A stretch of 64,000 nt of DNA, taken from positions 310,001 through 374,000 of the forward strand of contig JAPWGK010000020.1 in assembly GCA_029641185.1 (NCBI GenBank). Reading direction: 5' to 3'. Positions 37,701-48,940 of this stretch are shown one piece after another (within the stretch, counting starts at the first letter, position 1; each line of letters starts with the position of its first letter). Source of the stretch: Pseudofabraea citricarpa. Taxonomy: Eukaryota; Ascomycota; Leotiomycetes; Helotiales; Dermateaceae. The notes below the pieces were generated by a model. That model had not been told where the DNA came from. It saw nothing but the letters and a program-made list of their open reading frames with translations, and ran no database searches. The translations under genes and the position numbers were made by a program.

Positions 37701-38463
37701 ATGGAAGCATCAGAGAATCAGAGAATCAGAGAATCCCAGGAACCGTCATGGAGATCATCATCAGACGGATACCCGAGGTGGCTGGAACACCTTGAGACGG
37801 CCACTTCACCCACCACAATTGCCTCAACCCTTCACGAGGATCCGAGCTTCCGGCGTATCATGGCCTCACCGCAGGTCATCGAGACGGTGTCGCTGATCAT
37901 CCATCCCCTCAGTCCGATGCTATCGTCAGATCGTGTTGGTTTCTCGACGAGGGACCAGGAACCAGAAGTGGGGGCCGAAGCTCCATCACCATCAACTTTA
38001 ACGGGACTGTCTATGACTGCAAACCACGACGTCGAGATATATGTGATTTTGGTCCTGTACAGTACAGTACATGGCCTTTGAAGACTCCCTCGTGGGAATT
38101 CCGGTAAACTTTCCCTCTTGGTCGGGGTTCAGAACGGACCCTGAACAAGCTGTGGCTGAACTTCTCAACCACGTATTCGTTCGGTCTTTTGCTAAAGATG
38201 CACGAGAAGGAACCCAAGTCGAGATAACAGTCATACAACGTCATCACCCAGCATCATGGCGCACATCCCTTGCCAGATATCACCCGTTTCTACGTTCCCC
38301 GGTGGTTGAAACATCAGATAGTCTCCCCTGTTGGAAACTCGAAAACAAAAGATGCGTAGGATCCAATCAACCAAGGGCAAACCCCAGCCAAGAACAATCG
38401 ATCCCACCCTCCTCATCGCCACAGGAGCTGCTGACATGCGGTTTGGTATCGCTCCGTCGATAG
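37701..38463 (+). pseudogene. possible decayed or mis-spliced coding region
   Basis: Two overlapping ORFs exist (37701-38081 and 38071-38463). Protein-like segments also occur in another plus frame, for example NFNGTVYDCKPRRRD before 38100, DITRFYVPRWLKHQ near 38280 and DPTLLIATGAADMRFG near 38420. These are separated by stops and I find no intron set that joins them cleanly. It may be a decayed gene or chance openness. I recognise no family. Confidence 0.2.
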
Positions 38464-40455
38464 CTGGTCTATGATCGAAGTAGTTTTCGTGATGGTCACT
38501 ACCTGACCTCGGACTCTCTGCATGCATCCCGAAGTGGGAACTCTCGAGAACGAAAGGGGAGTTGACCTTGTGTGCACGATCAATTTCTAAGCAATGATTC
38601 ATCTCACATCTCTTACGGAGTCTACTTGAGAATGATAAGGGAGAGTTGGAGGGTGATGCTCGCCTTGCTCACGTCGCTTAACCCTCATAGATGGACGGAT
38701 GTGCCTTTCTTCTTGTTGGCTGGTACTTTGATGTTGTAAGTAATGAGTGAGTGGTACTGTAAGACCAGTACCTAGAAAGCAAAGTTAAGGATCTCCTCTC
38801 CTTTTTTCTCTCATTTCTTCATTAGATTTGCGTTTCATTCCTATTCCTGTATTTCCAGACGGGGCGAAATTTTTCCGTTAGTGAATTGAAGGGAGAGAGA
38901 GAAGTGAAAATTCGACTTGGGTTTTCAAACCTGTATCTATCCATGCAACTTTCCTTTAGCAAATGTTCACTAGCGAATCTCCTTTCCCTTAAATAGCTCC
39001 CATTTCTTTTCGCTATTCCAACCAAGCGCAACATTCCAGCATCAGTGTTACGTTCGTATCTGGAAAGACGCGAGTGAGAGGAAGATAACCCACTTGAGCA
39101 TTGCAAGCATAGCTATCGATTTCCCCAAGACCCTTTGGATCTGTTACATCCGCGCATCTCGTTCTCGCATCTCGTTCTCGGCTTGTTGTCAGGTAAGCCT
39201 CTGCTGTCATTCTCATAGGACTGCTTCTTTGCATGCAGGAATTCAGGTATAACACAGATCGAGACTTCGTGGTCGGGGTTTCATACAGTAAGATCTAAGA
39301 TTCAGAGCTCGGCGACGACACGGATAAAACGCTTGTCTTTGATTCCACCACGCATAGGGCCAGGTGTGAGCCTGAGCTAGGAGGGGAGAAGAAAACCCTA
39401 CTCGTTTCTTCCTGCTTTGTAGGCTTGTATGGATGATAATGCGCCTTCGCGTACGATCGACATTTTTCTATCACAACTCAACTACTCCGTACTTCTAAAG
39501 ATCCAAAGAAGTGTGCGGTCGGGGTTGGGATCTTTAGTGGAGCGTTTTTCTTCGTTTTCTTTTCCCTTGCTCGTCTTTGGGACGCTTTGCATAGATGAGA
39601 CCTGTGAGAAGACGCTGGACATTTTCTTATGATTAAGAAAATTTCCCTAGAACAGTAAAGTGTTATCATTTCAGTACCACCTTACAAATCAACCTATGCA
39701 AACCACTCGAGCCCGATTGCTTTTGTTTCGTCTAATTCTAGATCCCACCCTCGCTCTACAAGCCAAAAAAGCCAACAGAAGAACCCACCTGGAAAGAGGA
39801 GCAAGGAGCAGCTACCAGCTACGTGCCTCTTCTCCCAGTATCTGCACAGCAACTGATAAGTCTCTTCTTTCTATTCCCGATGCAAGAAAAAAGAACAGTC
39901 TTGTTGTCAGAGAATCTCTAGCTGCCATCTTAATTAGGTAGATGGTTGCAAAACACGCAGGTGAGTGCGAGCCAAAGGCCAGAAGGAGATTGCAAGATCC
40001 TCAAGACCAGCGCGGACCAGATTTGAGCAGAGAGTCCTGGCAAGATACGTGACTACAAGGAACCCGAAACCCAACCCGCACAAACCAAGCGACGGAATAG
40101 CCCGAGCCACTCGAAAGTCTACCTAACCCACCACAACAAGTACTGTTGAACCAAGACGAGAAGACCATACTCCGGGAGCTGCCTGTCACACTGGCACCGG
40201 CAGGTAATAATATCTCAGAGGATCGATCAGCTGGAGCTGTCAGCACGAGCAGCAGCAACAGAAATGCAGAAATGCTTGGTGACATAGTAGCAAAGTACAG
40301 GAGCTGAATGCCACGGCACCATCAATAGCTACCGTGCTGTGCTACAACATGGCAAGCAATCCTCGCAAGCTCTGCCAAGGGTTCCAAGAGGTTCTCTTGT
40401 TGCCATCCTAAATCATGTTATCAGCTAGCTAGCCAAGTCTGGCTGGCCGTCTCAC

Positions 40456-40502
40456 TCCTTTCCTTTCCTTTCCTTTCCTTTCCTTTCCTTTCCTTTCCTT
40501 TC
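40456..40502. repeat. (TTTCC)n microsatellite, about 9 units
   Basis: A perfect pentanucleotide run in non-coding DNA. Confidence 0.95.
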
Positions 40503-41216
40503 GAGTTACTCAGAAATCAACAGCCTAGCTCATCCATCACTGACTGGCGCGGTTTCTAGGTCTAGGATCTTTGTATACAACTCTGTGTACGGACGAGGGT
40601 TGGAAAGGTCTGCGACAAAGAAGAAGGGCTTCGAGATGTAAGAGCTGAGGTTGGGCCTGTGAGTGTAATTAAATCTTACCCGGAAGATATACATCGAACA
40701 CGCCTAAAGACAAAGAAGAAGAAGAAGAAGAAGAATCGAGTGAAAGGGGGGGGGGGGGAAGGAAAACCCCGCAAGTGACCGAACCGATAGTTGACGATTG
40801 AATTGAACCCGTCCTCTTGATTCCTCCCAGCCTTCTAATCTTTGCCGAATCTCAGTCATGCAGCTGCTCAAGATATGATATACCCGAGATTCCCTTATAC
40901 TTATCTATTCGTGTGAAAACTGGGGATATATATTCAAACTCCAGGAGGTATTGGGATCTTGATATAGAAGAACACGATTTGACAAGATCGGGAGCAAAAT
41001 TCCCAGTTGAGAAGATGTGTTAAAAGTGAAACTTCCTAGGTATCTTGGTAATCATGACTTCGAGGAACAAACCCAACAAAGCCAGGGATCTCGATGCAGT
41101 ACCCATTACAAAACCAGTCACAGATGTTTTCTTCATATCAATCCTTCAAATTCTGATATAATTAAAACGCCTTATTTTTCATCATGCATTACCATTATGT
41201 TCATTACAACGCTAAA

Positions 41217-42206
41217 CTAAAACCAAGCACACCCTAAAAGCAACAGAACACCTATACCAAGCCAGCTCACAGGTATGTCCCTCCCTGCGGAATTCTGCAT
41301 TCTGAAAGGCGCACTGTCTGTCTCCTCGGGATTTCGTGCTGTCGTAGTACTGCTCGAAACAGGATCGGGCGACTCGCTTGTAGTCGTACTTTGACCCGCC
41401 ACACTAGTTCTTGTTGTTGTGCTCGATACACTCTCGCTATCTGAAGACTGGGTGGAGGAGCTCGAGCTGGGTGATTGGGTAAAGGTCGACCTCTGAGTAG
41501 TTGTGCTTCCTCGAGAATCTGTGGTTGTGTATGTGCTGATTGCACCCGGTTGAGTAGTCGTAGTTGTGAATGTAGAGCCTCTGCTATCAGTGCTCACAAG
41601 AATAATCGGAATGAGACTCGTGTACGTAGTACCTGCTGCAGTGGTCGTGACGGTGGACGGCGCCCCCGAGGCTGTGGTTGTAGCCCAGAACGTGATTGGA
41701 TATAGCACAAAGATAGTATTTCCTTCTTGCTCAGTTGTGGTAACAGTTCTTGTTGATACGGACAACTCTCCGGCGGAAGAAGCAGTAACTGTTACGGTTG
41801 CGTCTGCACCAGGCGTAGCGGATGAGCCTCCCGCGGTAACGGTTTCGGTCGTGGTCTTTGTTGGTTGTGCTTCATAACTGCTGGCCAAATTTTCTGCATT
41901 CCTCAAAGCAGATGCAGGTATCGGGTTTCCCACTAACTGACATGCTAACTGTAGGGGAGTTAACAAAAGATTGTTGTCGAGGTTGTTATCGCAATTTGCG
42001 TGCATGCAGGTAATAAGATCTGGGAGGAAGTTCCCAGCCGAGGCTCGACACAGACAGGCTACGTCCAAGACACTGCAATTGTCATCTTCTGACGAATCTA
42101 TGCAGTCTTGAACGCATTGTGGAAGCGATTCGACGAACTGCCCGTACGTCGTTGGCAGAAGAAGTGAAAGAGCAAGACCTGCTCGAAAATATGTAGTCGT
42201 CTTCAT
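41217..42206 (-). CDS. CFEM-domain, Ser/Thr-rich GPI-anchored surface protein, 329 aa
   Basis: Intronless. A signal peptide (MKTTTYFRAGLALSLLLPTTYG) precedes a CFEM domain (about residues 23-92) with eight cysteines in the expected order: QC, DC, NC, AC, LC, TC, NC, AC. It includes the DVACLCR core with the Asp that, in characterised CFEM haemophores, contacts haem iron. A long Ser/Thr-rich stalk follows, with TTTxxG/DSRGST repeats suited to O-glycosylation. The C-terminus (WLGIGVLLLLGCAWF preceded by small residues) is a GPI-attachment signal. It should be anchored in plasma membrane or wall. Haem binding, adhesion or pathogenicity-related roles are known in the family but cannot be assigned here. 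Confidence 0.92.
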   Translation of the reverse strand: MKTTTYFRAGLALSLLLPTTYGQFVESLPQCVQDCIDSSEDDNCSVLDVACLCRASAGNFLPDLITCMHANCDNNLDNNLLLTPLQLACQLVGNPIPASALRNAENLASSYEAQPTKTTTETVTAGGSSATPGADATVTVTASSAGELSVSTRTVTTTEQEGNTIFVLYPITFWATTTASGAPSTVTTTAAGTTYTSLIPIILVSTDSRGSTFTTTTTQPGAISTYTTTDSRGSTTTQRSTFTQSPSSSSSTQSSDSESVSSTTTRTSVAGQSTTTSESPDPVSSSTTTARNPEETDSAPFRMQNSAGRDIPVSWLGIGVLLLLGCAWF

Positions 42207-43020
42207 CGCTTCTCGGTATTTCTACAAACAAGGTATGAGATGACAAGAGAAGTAATCTGATAACGGTTTGGAATTGCTGAAGTCAATCCAACTTAGACTT
42301 GTATTGTCACCGTATCGACATGGACCTTCTGGATTGTGAAAAAGGTTCGTCTGATGTAGGTTGGCGAGAAGAATGAAGATGTGAAGAACCATGGGCAACA
42401 TAACTCCAGATTCAACCCATGCTGTGGCAAACATTGAAATCCCATTATCGCACCAGTTAACTATGATAGGTAGAGGGAAACGTCAGGGTCGACATGCTGC
42501 CTTGTTTTTGCTGCATATCTTGGTATCGTGGCTGGGGCGGGTAGCGATCGGCAAGTCGGTGTTGTTGATTGGGCACAATCAACGTAGTGGTAGCGCACCG
42601 CCACTGGCCAGGTCACAATAGGCTCCAGATCAGCGGCGGGGGTGTCGAGTCTATGCGTTAGCTGTGATTCCGAAGAGTCTGGGGTCTGGGAGTCTGGTGT
42701 ATCTGGTAGCTGAAGGTACATCGCCAGCACTTGGGTTTTTTTGATAGCAATATCAATCCAAAAGCTTTCCAGATCCAACCCAAAATATGGCATTATAGCC
42801 AAAAAGATTATTCCAAGAGGCTTCCTTAAGGACAAGGCCATCCAAGTCGTATAGAACAATTGGAACATGACTGGGCGCTTAGCTGTTGGTTTTCGAACGC
42901 TCATAATTCCACTTGCTGGTAGAAGAGAGTTCTTGCGGTAAAATTTGTCTCTTATACTCACAAGACGGTGAGTTTCTCTTAAGAACCCACGAGTAAAATA
43001 CTCACACGTCTACGCGATTC
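42207..43020. other. intergenic
   Basis: Promoter side of the CFEM gene. A 166-codon minus-strand ORF (42461-42961) has no recognisable domain or splice support and is not called. Confidence 0.5.
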
Positions 43021-43629
43021 TCATAATTCCGGCGTATACTTGAGCAGGCATACGGTCCGAGGCTCATCACCAAGGCTTCGTCTACTTGTTTCCTCAGCAA
43101 TAACAACAAAGCCACACCGTGCGTACAAGTTCTTTGCGGCTTTATTATCAGCCTCCACAGCAATGCTCATGACGAAAGGTTTTCCGACCGACTTTGCCTC
43201 GGTGGCCGCGAAATCGATGGCTCTCTTGATAAGTGCCTGGCCTAGTCCTTGACGTCGAGCTTCAGGGAGAGTAAATAACCCGTTAATCCTAGAGTGTAAG
43301 ATTGATTGAGGCTCAGTGGCAGCTTTGGGGTTCGGTGGAATCCATGGATTTCCTACAGGAGAGACCTCTTCGGGAGCCTGTGGGAGATTGGAGATAAGCG
43401 TGAGCGTACCAACAATATGACCAGATTGCGTCACAACGAAGGTGGTTGCCGAGGGATTCACGAGCCGTGCGAGCCAGAGCTCCGTCGGGAATTCCTTTTC
43501 TTGTGCATACGTCGAAAGAAAGGCTTCAGGCGAGAGCTGCAGCGAGAGTAGTCGAAATGCCTTGTAGTTCTCCACGTACGACCGTGCCCCCTCGGCGTCT
43601 TTAGGTGCTTGAATGATCTCGTAGGACAT
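43021..43629 (-). CDS. GNAT-family N-acetyltransferase, 202 aa
   Basis: Intronless. A single GNAT domain covers almost the whole protein. FVVTQSGHIVGTLTLIS is the beta-strand pair, LFTLPEARRQGLGQALIKRA is the acetyl-CoA pyrophosphate loop (R/Q-x-x-G-x-G/A form) and NKAAKNLYARCGFVV is the C-terminal alpha4/beta7 motif. It transfers acetyl from acetyl-CoA to an amine. The substrate (small molecule or protein) cannot be deduced. No targeting signal is visible. Confidence 0.9.
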   Translation of the reverse strand: MSYEIIQAPKDAEGARSYVENYKAFRLLSLQLSPEAFLSTYAQEKEFPTELWLARLVNPSATTFVVTQSGHIVGTLTLISNLPQAPEEVSPVGNPWIPPNPKAATEPQSILHSRINGLFTLPEARRQGLGQALIKRAIDFAATEAKSVGKPFVMSIAVEADNKAAKNLYARCGFVVIAEETSRRSLGDEPRTVCLLKYTPEL

Positions 43630-43944
43630 TTTTGAGGTTGCGGCACGAGGACAAAGACATGTATAAAGACCAAAGTGAGACGCGTAGCAGATGACTGTCT
43701 AGAAGCTATCAAGATGATCAAGTCAGAAGGAGGACCAAGACCAGAAGAAGCTTAATTAACCCAGATCACGTGTCGAATTTAGCGCCGCGCCGCCCCCAAT
43801 GTCTTAGACTCCTCAGCCGCATTCACAGCCTTGCATGCATGTAACTGCGTGCAAGCGCTGAACCAGATTTGAAAACCAACATCATGTCCTCACGTCTCTT
43901 TCTCCCATCAGCTTCTTCTGTTGCGTGTGCTGCACAGTGCAATC
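43630..43944. promoter_or_regulatory. divergent promoter, GNAT / CorA-like genes
   Basis: These 315 bp separate the divergent starts at 43629 (-) and 43945 (+). No specific site is called. Confidence 0.45.
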
Positions 43945-45815
43945 ATGTCTATCAATCAATCCTTTCGCGATTTCGACAATGAGCTCGTTTACGCCGAGAG
44001 CCAGAACAGAGCCCTCAGAGAAGAGACGACGAACTTTGTGGTGGAGTTTGGGAAGGACGAGGCTCGGATCGCGTTCGACCTGAGGCCAGACGAGATAAAG
44101 AATATAATAAATGTAGAGAAACCAGCTGAGCGCCCGGTACGGTGGATGTGAGTGATTAGCTTTCCAAGGATATGTAACTCGTGCTAATTAATTGTGTTTT
44201 AGTAATATCTGGGCTCCGAACAAGCAGCAGGAGATAGTCGAACTCTTGGGCACGCATTATAAATTCTCCCCAAGATTACTTGCGATTATAAGAACGGAAC
44301 CGGAATTTGAACAATCTTCTAAGGAAGAAGGGCATGTTTCTCGATTCAGGCCGAGAACCTTCCCAAAGGATGACCCCGAGGTCGCTGCAAAGAGTCTTGA
44401 GTTATCCCCAACGGCAGCGAGCTTTCGATTAAACTCGAGCAATACAAGCCATTATGCTATCGCAAAACAGATGGTTAGCTACCAGTCGGTGGATATTGGT
44501 CCACAATGTAAGAGTGGAAGTTGTGCATGCCATGATGTTATAACTAACGATGTGAAGTTTTATGTGTTGGCGCGAATTGGATGCACCGAGCATCAAAGGC
44601 CAAAGCGGCAAAAGAGGATAGCATAGTCAATGTATCGCCACATCAGAGGCTGTGGTCTTGGCTTGTGCTTTGTGCTGATAGTAAGAATCAACATTTTGGA
44701 TTTTTTAGGAATTCGGCTGACAGTATTAGATACCGTTATTTCATTTCATGAAGATCCTGGCATTGTGAATGATGTTGCGGAGATAAAATCAATGCGAAGT
44801 AACACTTTAAGCGTTTTGAGCCAGCTCTCAAAGCACGGTCATGATGGTGCTGATCCAGTATCCATGCAAAGTGTTAGGCAGGCACTTAAGCTGGACAATA
44901 CACACGATAAACCAGGCGTTGAGGGTGCCAGCAATTTATTTTATTATCTATTTGATGATTGGCGCGCCGTGTATAGCTCTATCGCCGCATTTCAAAAAAG
45001 ACTAGGGAGTTTGGTAAGCAAAGCCTGTGACCTGCAAAGCTCTTTGCTAACTCAAATTTAGCAAGATGCCATACTTGGTGACTTGGTAAAATCTCCCTAA
45101 GAATATACAGTGTTGCCAATGCTAATGAGATTAGATGAGGAAACACAAGAAGACACCCGATATTAACATAATTCCAAGACTACACATGCTAGGTCGGGAG
45201 ATTCGCGTAAAGCAACATTTATATAAAGGCTACAAGAATTTGATTCAGCGTATTCTCAAGCCAACTGCATCACATGCCGAGAACAATGGGCTCGGTTTAG
45301 TCCTAGCCAAATCGGCCAGTCAGCGGTTCGAGCGACTAAGTGATCGCATAGACCTTCTAATCTTGAGCGAGATTCAAGAATTTCTCGTCGAAAAAGACGC
45401 ATTGGTCTCTACCGTGAGAACCCCCTCTCATATCTTCATACAGACAACCCAACTAATATATCCTCCGCAGTATTTTAATATTAATGCCCAGAAAGACTCC
45501 GAAGCCACAGCTCGGCTGACACGGTCGGCAACTTTACTCGCCAAACTATCGGTGCTTTTCCTCCCTGTGAGTCTGATGACTGCATATTTCTCTGTACAGA
45601 TTGATGATCTGGCCGGTGTATATACATCCAGGACTTACTGGACCGCTTTCGCTATCATCATGAGTATTAGTTTTGCTTCGCTGTTCTTGCTGAGTAAAGG
45701 CTTGATCTGGGTCACTGAGACATTGGAGTCGTGGGTTAAGATCGTGACCAAAACTTGTAAAAATGCTGTCTTTAAAACAAGGGGTGGGCATAGGACCAAC
45801 CCAGAGGATGAGTGA
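43945..45815 (+). CDS. CorA-like (MIT superfamily) membrane transporter, apparent frameshift
   Basis: Proposed exons: 43945-44147, 44203-44680, 44724-45013, 45062-45085 (24-nt micro-exon), 45135-45413 and 45471-45815. The last intron (45414-45470) is a multiple of three and could be read through, but removing it gives STYFNINAQKDSEATARLTRSATLLAKLS, a natural join. The N-terminal soluble domain has conserved stretches (FYVLARIG, RLWSWLVLCAD, TVISFHEDPG). Two C-terminal membrane helices (LAKLSVLFLPVSLMTAYFSVQ and YWTAFAIIMSISFASLFLL) match the CorA-like topology. The frame of exon 2 up to KRQKRIA and the frame of SIVNVSPHQRLWSW differ by one nucleotide near 44600-44626. This suggests a frameshift, an assembly error or an unrecognised splice. 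Confidence 0.75.
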
Positions 45816-46095
45816 ATGGGTTGAAACAACTTTATATGTGTGGGCACGTAATGTATCTGTACCTGCACGTACAGACGAGATATTTTGAGATTCACGAAGC
45901 GGGTCAGTGCTTAGTCAATAGGATCAGAGCACTGTCTCGTCATTGAATTCTAGCTATTCTTACAGAGAAGAGAGGTATCTTATCTAAATACTCGGCTCCT
46001 ACAAATATGATTGGGGATATACGCTTCCTTTTTCCAGATCTCAAACGCCTTCAGTTGATCAAACCCATATACAGTTATAAATTACATCTCTCCCT
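45816..46095. other. intergenic between convergent genes
   Basis: 3' flanks of the CorA-like and Hsp78 genes. Nothing else is visible. Confidence 0.5.
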
Positions 46096-48590
46096 TTATA
46101 CACCAGAAGACTCCTCAGGCCCGACAATCAAGCCATCCTTGTTCTCGTTAATTCTTACAACTGCCGTATCACCTGTCTTGATCTCGCCTCTAATAATGCG
46201 ATCCGCCAACCCGTTACTGATTTGTTTCCCAATCAGACGGTTCAAAGGTCTCGCACCGAACTTGGGATCGTATCCTCGCTCGGCAAGCCATTCTCGTACG
46301 CTGTCATCCACATTAAGTGTAATTCTGCGATCATCGAGTCTTCGCTGCAGCTCGCGGAGTCGGATATCAACAATGTCACGGAGTGCCTCGGTAGATAATC
46401 GCTTAAAGACTATGAATTCGTCGATGCGGTTCAGAAATTCAGGGGCATCTGTCAATGGTTAGTTGATTATTTCTCGTTTGATGTTGAAAGGGTTAATAGG
46501 GCTTACAGTTGTTTGAAACGACATCCATGACAGCGTCACGGACTTTGGGAGATATGTCTCCATTCGGTTCTTCTTTGTATGGGTGGTATGGGTTGTTGCC
46601 CACCAGAATGTCAGCTCCGAGATTCGATGTAAATACGATCATGGTATTGCGGAAGTCTACTCTGTGGCCTTGACTATCAGTCAAGAAGCCTTCGTCAAGT
46701 ACTTGAAGAAGTAGCGCGGATATATCTCGGTGAGCTTTCTCAAACTAATCAAATAAGTTAGTAACTATCGAGTCTTGTGAACGGGTCCATTGAACTTACC
46801 TCATCAAACAGCAATACACTATATGGCTTTCTTCGCACAGCTTCCGTCAGTTGTCCAGCATCGTCGTATCCAACATAACCTGCTGGACTACCTATCAATC
46901 GTGATATAGTGTGCTTTTCTTGGAACTCGCTCATATCAAAACGAACAACAGCAGACTCCGTTGAGAAAAGAAACTCTGCCATTTTCTTGCAAAGTTCAGT
47001 CTTGCCAACACCGGTGGGACCTAAGAAAAAGAAAGAAGCAAGTGGTCTATTCTCGCCGTTCAGTCCAGCTCGTTGTAAGCGTACTGCATTGGCCACAGCA
47101 TGCAAGGCTTCGTCTTGGCCACGAACCGATTCTCGGAGGGTGTCCTCCATATGGATCAGCTTTTCAGCATGCCCAGATGTGAGCTTGGTCACAGGAATAC
47201 CAGTAACTCTGGACACGACGGAAGCGATGTCGTCCGCAGTCACAGAATCATGGATCAAGGTACCTTCGCCTGTGTTTGAAGTGGCTTCTCCATCCTTAGG
47301 AAGCTTCGCCTCCAATTCTGGGATGACGGAATATCTAAGTTCTCCAGCGCGACCAAAGTTGTTTTCACGCTGGGCTTGGTCGAGTTCGACACGAGCTTTT
47401 TCAAGATCCTCCTTTGTCTTCTTGATAGCATCTATCTCAGCACGTTCTTTCTCCCACTTCTCTGTCAGGACTGCAACTTCTTCCTGACATTGTTTAAGAG
47501 TGGTCTGTAGTTTTTCGCGACGCTCTTTGCTTGCAATATCAGTCTCTTTTCGTAGACTCTCAAGTTCGATTTGTAAAGTCATGATCCTTTGGTCCAACTG
47601 CATAATGTCTTCTGGCTTGCTCTCTTGCTGAAGCCTTAGTCCACTGGCAGCCTCGTCCATCAAATCTATAGCTTTGTCTGGAAGAAATCGATCTGTGATA
47701 TAGCGATTACTATATGTCGCTGCAGCCACCAATGCACCATCCGTAATCCGTACTCCATGATGAACTTCATATTTCTCCTTGATGCCCCGAAGAATACTTA
47801 TGGTATCTTGGATCGTAGGTTCGTTAACTTGGATCGGTTGGAATCGTCTTGCAAGGGCAACATCCTTCTCAATTGCTCTATATTCGGCCAATGTGGTGGC
47901 ACCACAGCATTGCAACTCTCCTCGTGATAGGGCAGGTTTCAACAAATTCGAAGCGTCGATTGATCCTTCGCCTTTGCCGAGACCCAGTAACATGTGTAAT
48001 TCATCGACGAATAATATTACTCCTCCCTCTGCATCTTGCACCTCTTTCAAAACAGCCTTTAATCGTTCCTCGAAATCTCCTCGGAATTTGGCACCCGCGA
48101 TAAGCTGCCCAAGGTCAAGAGATATAACTCTCTTTTCCTTAATGCTCTCTGGAACTTCTCCCTTGACGATCCGCTGAGCAAGACCTTCCAGAATGGCTGT
48201 CTTGCCAGTTCCCGCATTTCCAATCAACACTGGGTTGTTTTTTGTCCTCCTCGACAAGACCTGAATAGTACGGTGAATCTCCGAATCTCTTCCAATTACA
48301 GGATCAAGTTTTCCGGCCTTCGCTCGAGCAGTCAGGTCAACGCCATATTCCTCCAACGCAGATTTTTGTTCTCCGCCACTCATATCCATTCGATGGGTTC
48401 CGCCAGGAGGGTGAGGTCTGCCATTGGCATATGTCCGAATAGCAGTTATTGGAAGTATGTTTCGACATGTTGTACTTGGAAAGTTGCGATGTAATTGCGT
48501 TGCGAATGAAGGTCTGTTCCTAACTACAAGTCTTCCTTCTGCTACGGCAGCGACACGCCTAGCAGGAATTCGAATTTGTCGTGATAGCAT
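46096..48590 (-). CDS. HSP78: mitochondrial Hsp78/ClpB AAA+ disaggregase, 793 aa
   Basis: Three exons: 48590-46800, 46744-46507 and 46448-46096. The protein starts [20 protein letters not shown], an Arg-rich amphipathic presequence with no acidic residues until Glu18, typical of mitochondrial import. AAA1 has Walker A GNAGTGKT (about 124-131) and Walker [11 protein letters not shown] ClpB middle coiled coil covers about 380-450. AAA2 has GPTGVGKT (about 524-531), and the first splice joins LLFDE to FEKAHRD. As in fungal Hsp78, the ClpB N-terminal substrate domain is missing (the presequence runs quickly into [11 protein letters not shown]), so the shortness is normal. It resolves aggregates in the matrix together with mitochondrial Hsp70. 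The promoter is shared with eEF1B-alpha. Confidence 0.96.
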
Positions 48591-48940
48591 TGCAATTATG
48601 GTAATATAGATGTGACCAAAGAAACGGAATTGATAAGAAAAGGGGAACAAACCATTGTCGGGCGAGATTATATGGGCAAAGCTCGACACCAGGACGTGAC
48701 TTCATCATCGAACCATCCAGATGTTGCTCGGCAGATCCATGGGGCTTGAAATTTATATTGATGCCTTGTGGCCTGAGCCCGCAACAACATCCCACCAAGC
48801 CCACCTGCGATTAGCGTGCCGCCCACATTCGAGGATTAAGATTTTTGGACTTCGTTGTCTTGAAAAAACAACAACCCCACCTCAACATCCGTCTTCTCTT
48901 CTACATACTCCTCCACCGACCAAATAGCATATCACTCAAG
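48591..48940. promoter_or_regulatory. divergent promoter HSP78 / eEF1B-alpha, with a STRE-like AGGGG
   Basis: 350 bp between divergent starts, including both leaders. An AGGGG pentamer (stress response element core) lies at 48641-48645, about 50 bp from the Hsp78 ATG. A match of five bases can occur by chance. No clean nGAAn trimer heat-shock element was seen. Confidence 0.35.

Larger units (their letters stand above)
36560..41216. other. 4.6-kb gene-poor region
   Basis: No confident gene. It contains weak ORF-like stretches at 37.7-38.5 kb (listed separately), a TTTCC microsatellite at 40456-40502, GAAGAAGAAG near 40715-40735 and a G-run near 40747. The rest looks like non-coding DNA, partly promoter of the 559-aa protein gene. 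Confidence 0.45.

Noticed and set aside
42461..42961. 166-codon minus-strand ORF upstream of the CFEM gene
   Set aside because: No recognisable domain, low-quality composition and no splice-linked neighbours; treated as chance.
46909..47487. 192-codon plus-strand ORF
   Set aside because: Antisense to the second half of the HSP78 first exon.
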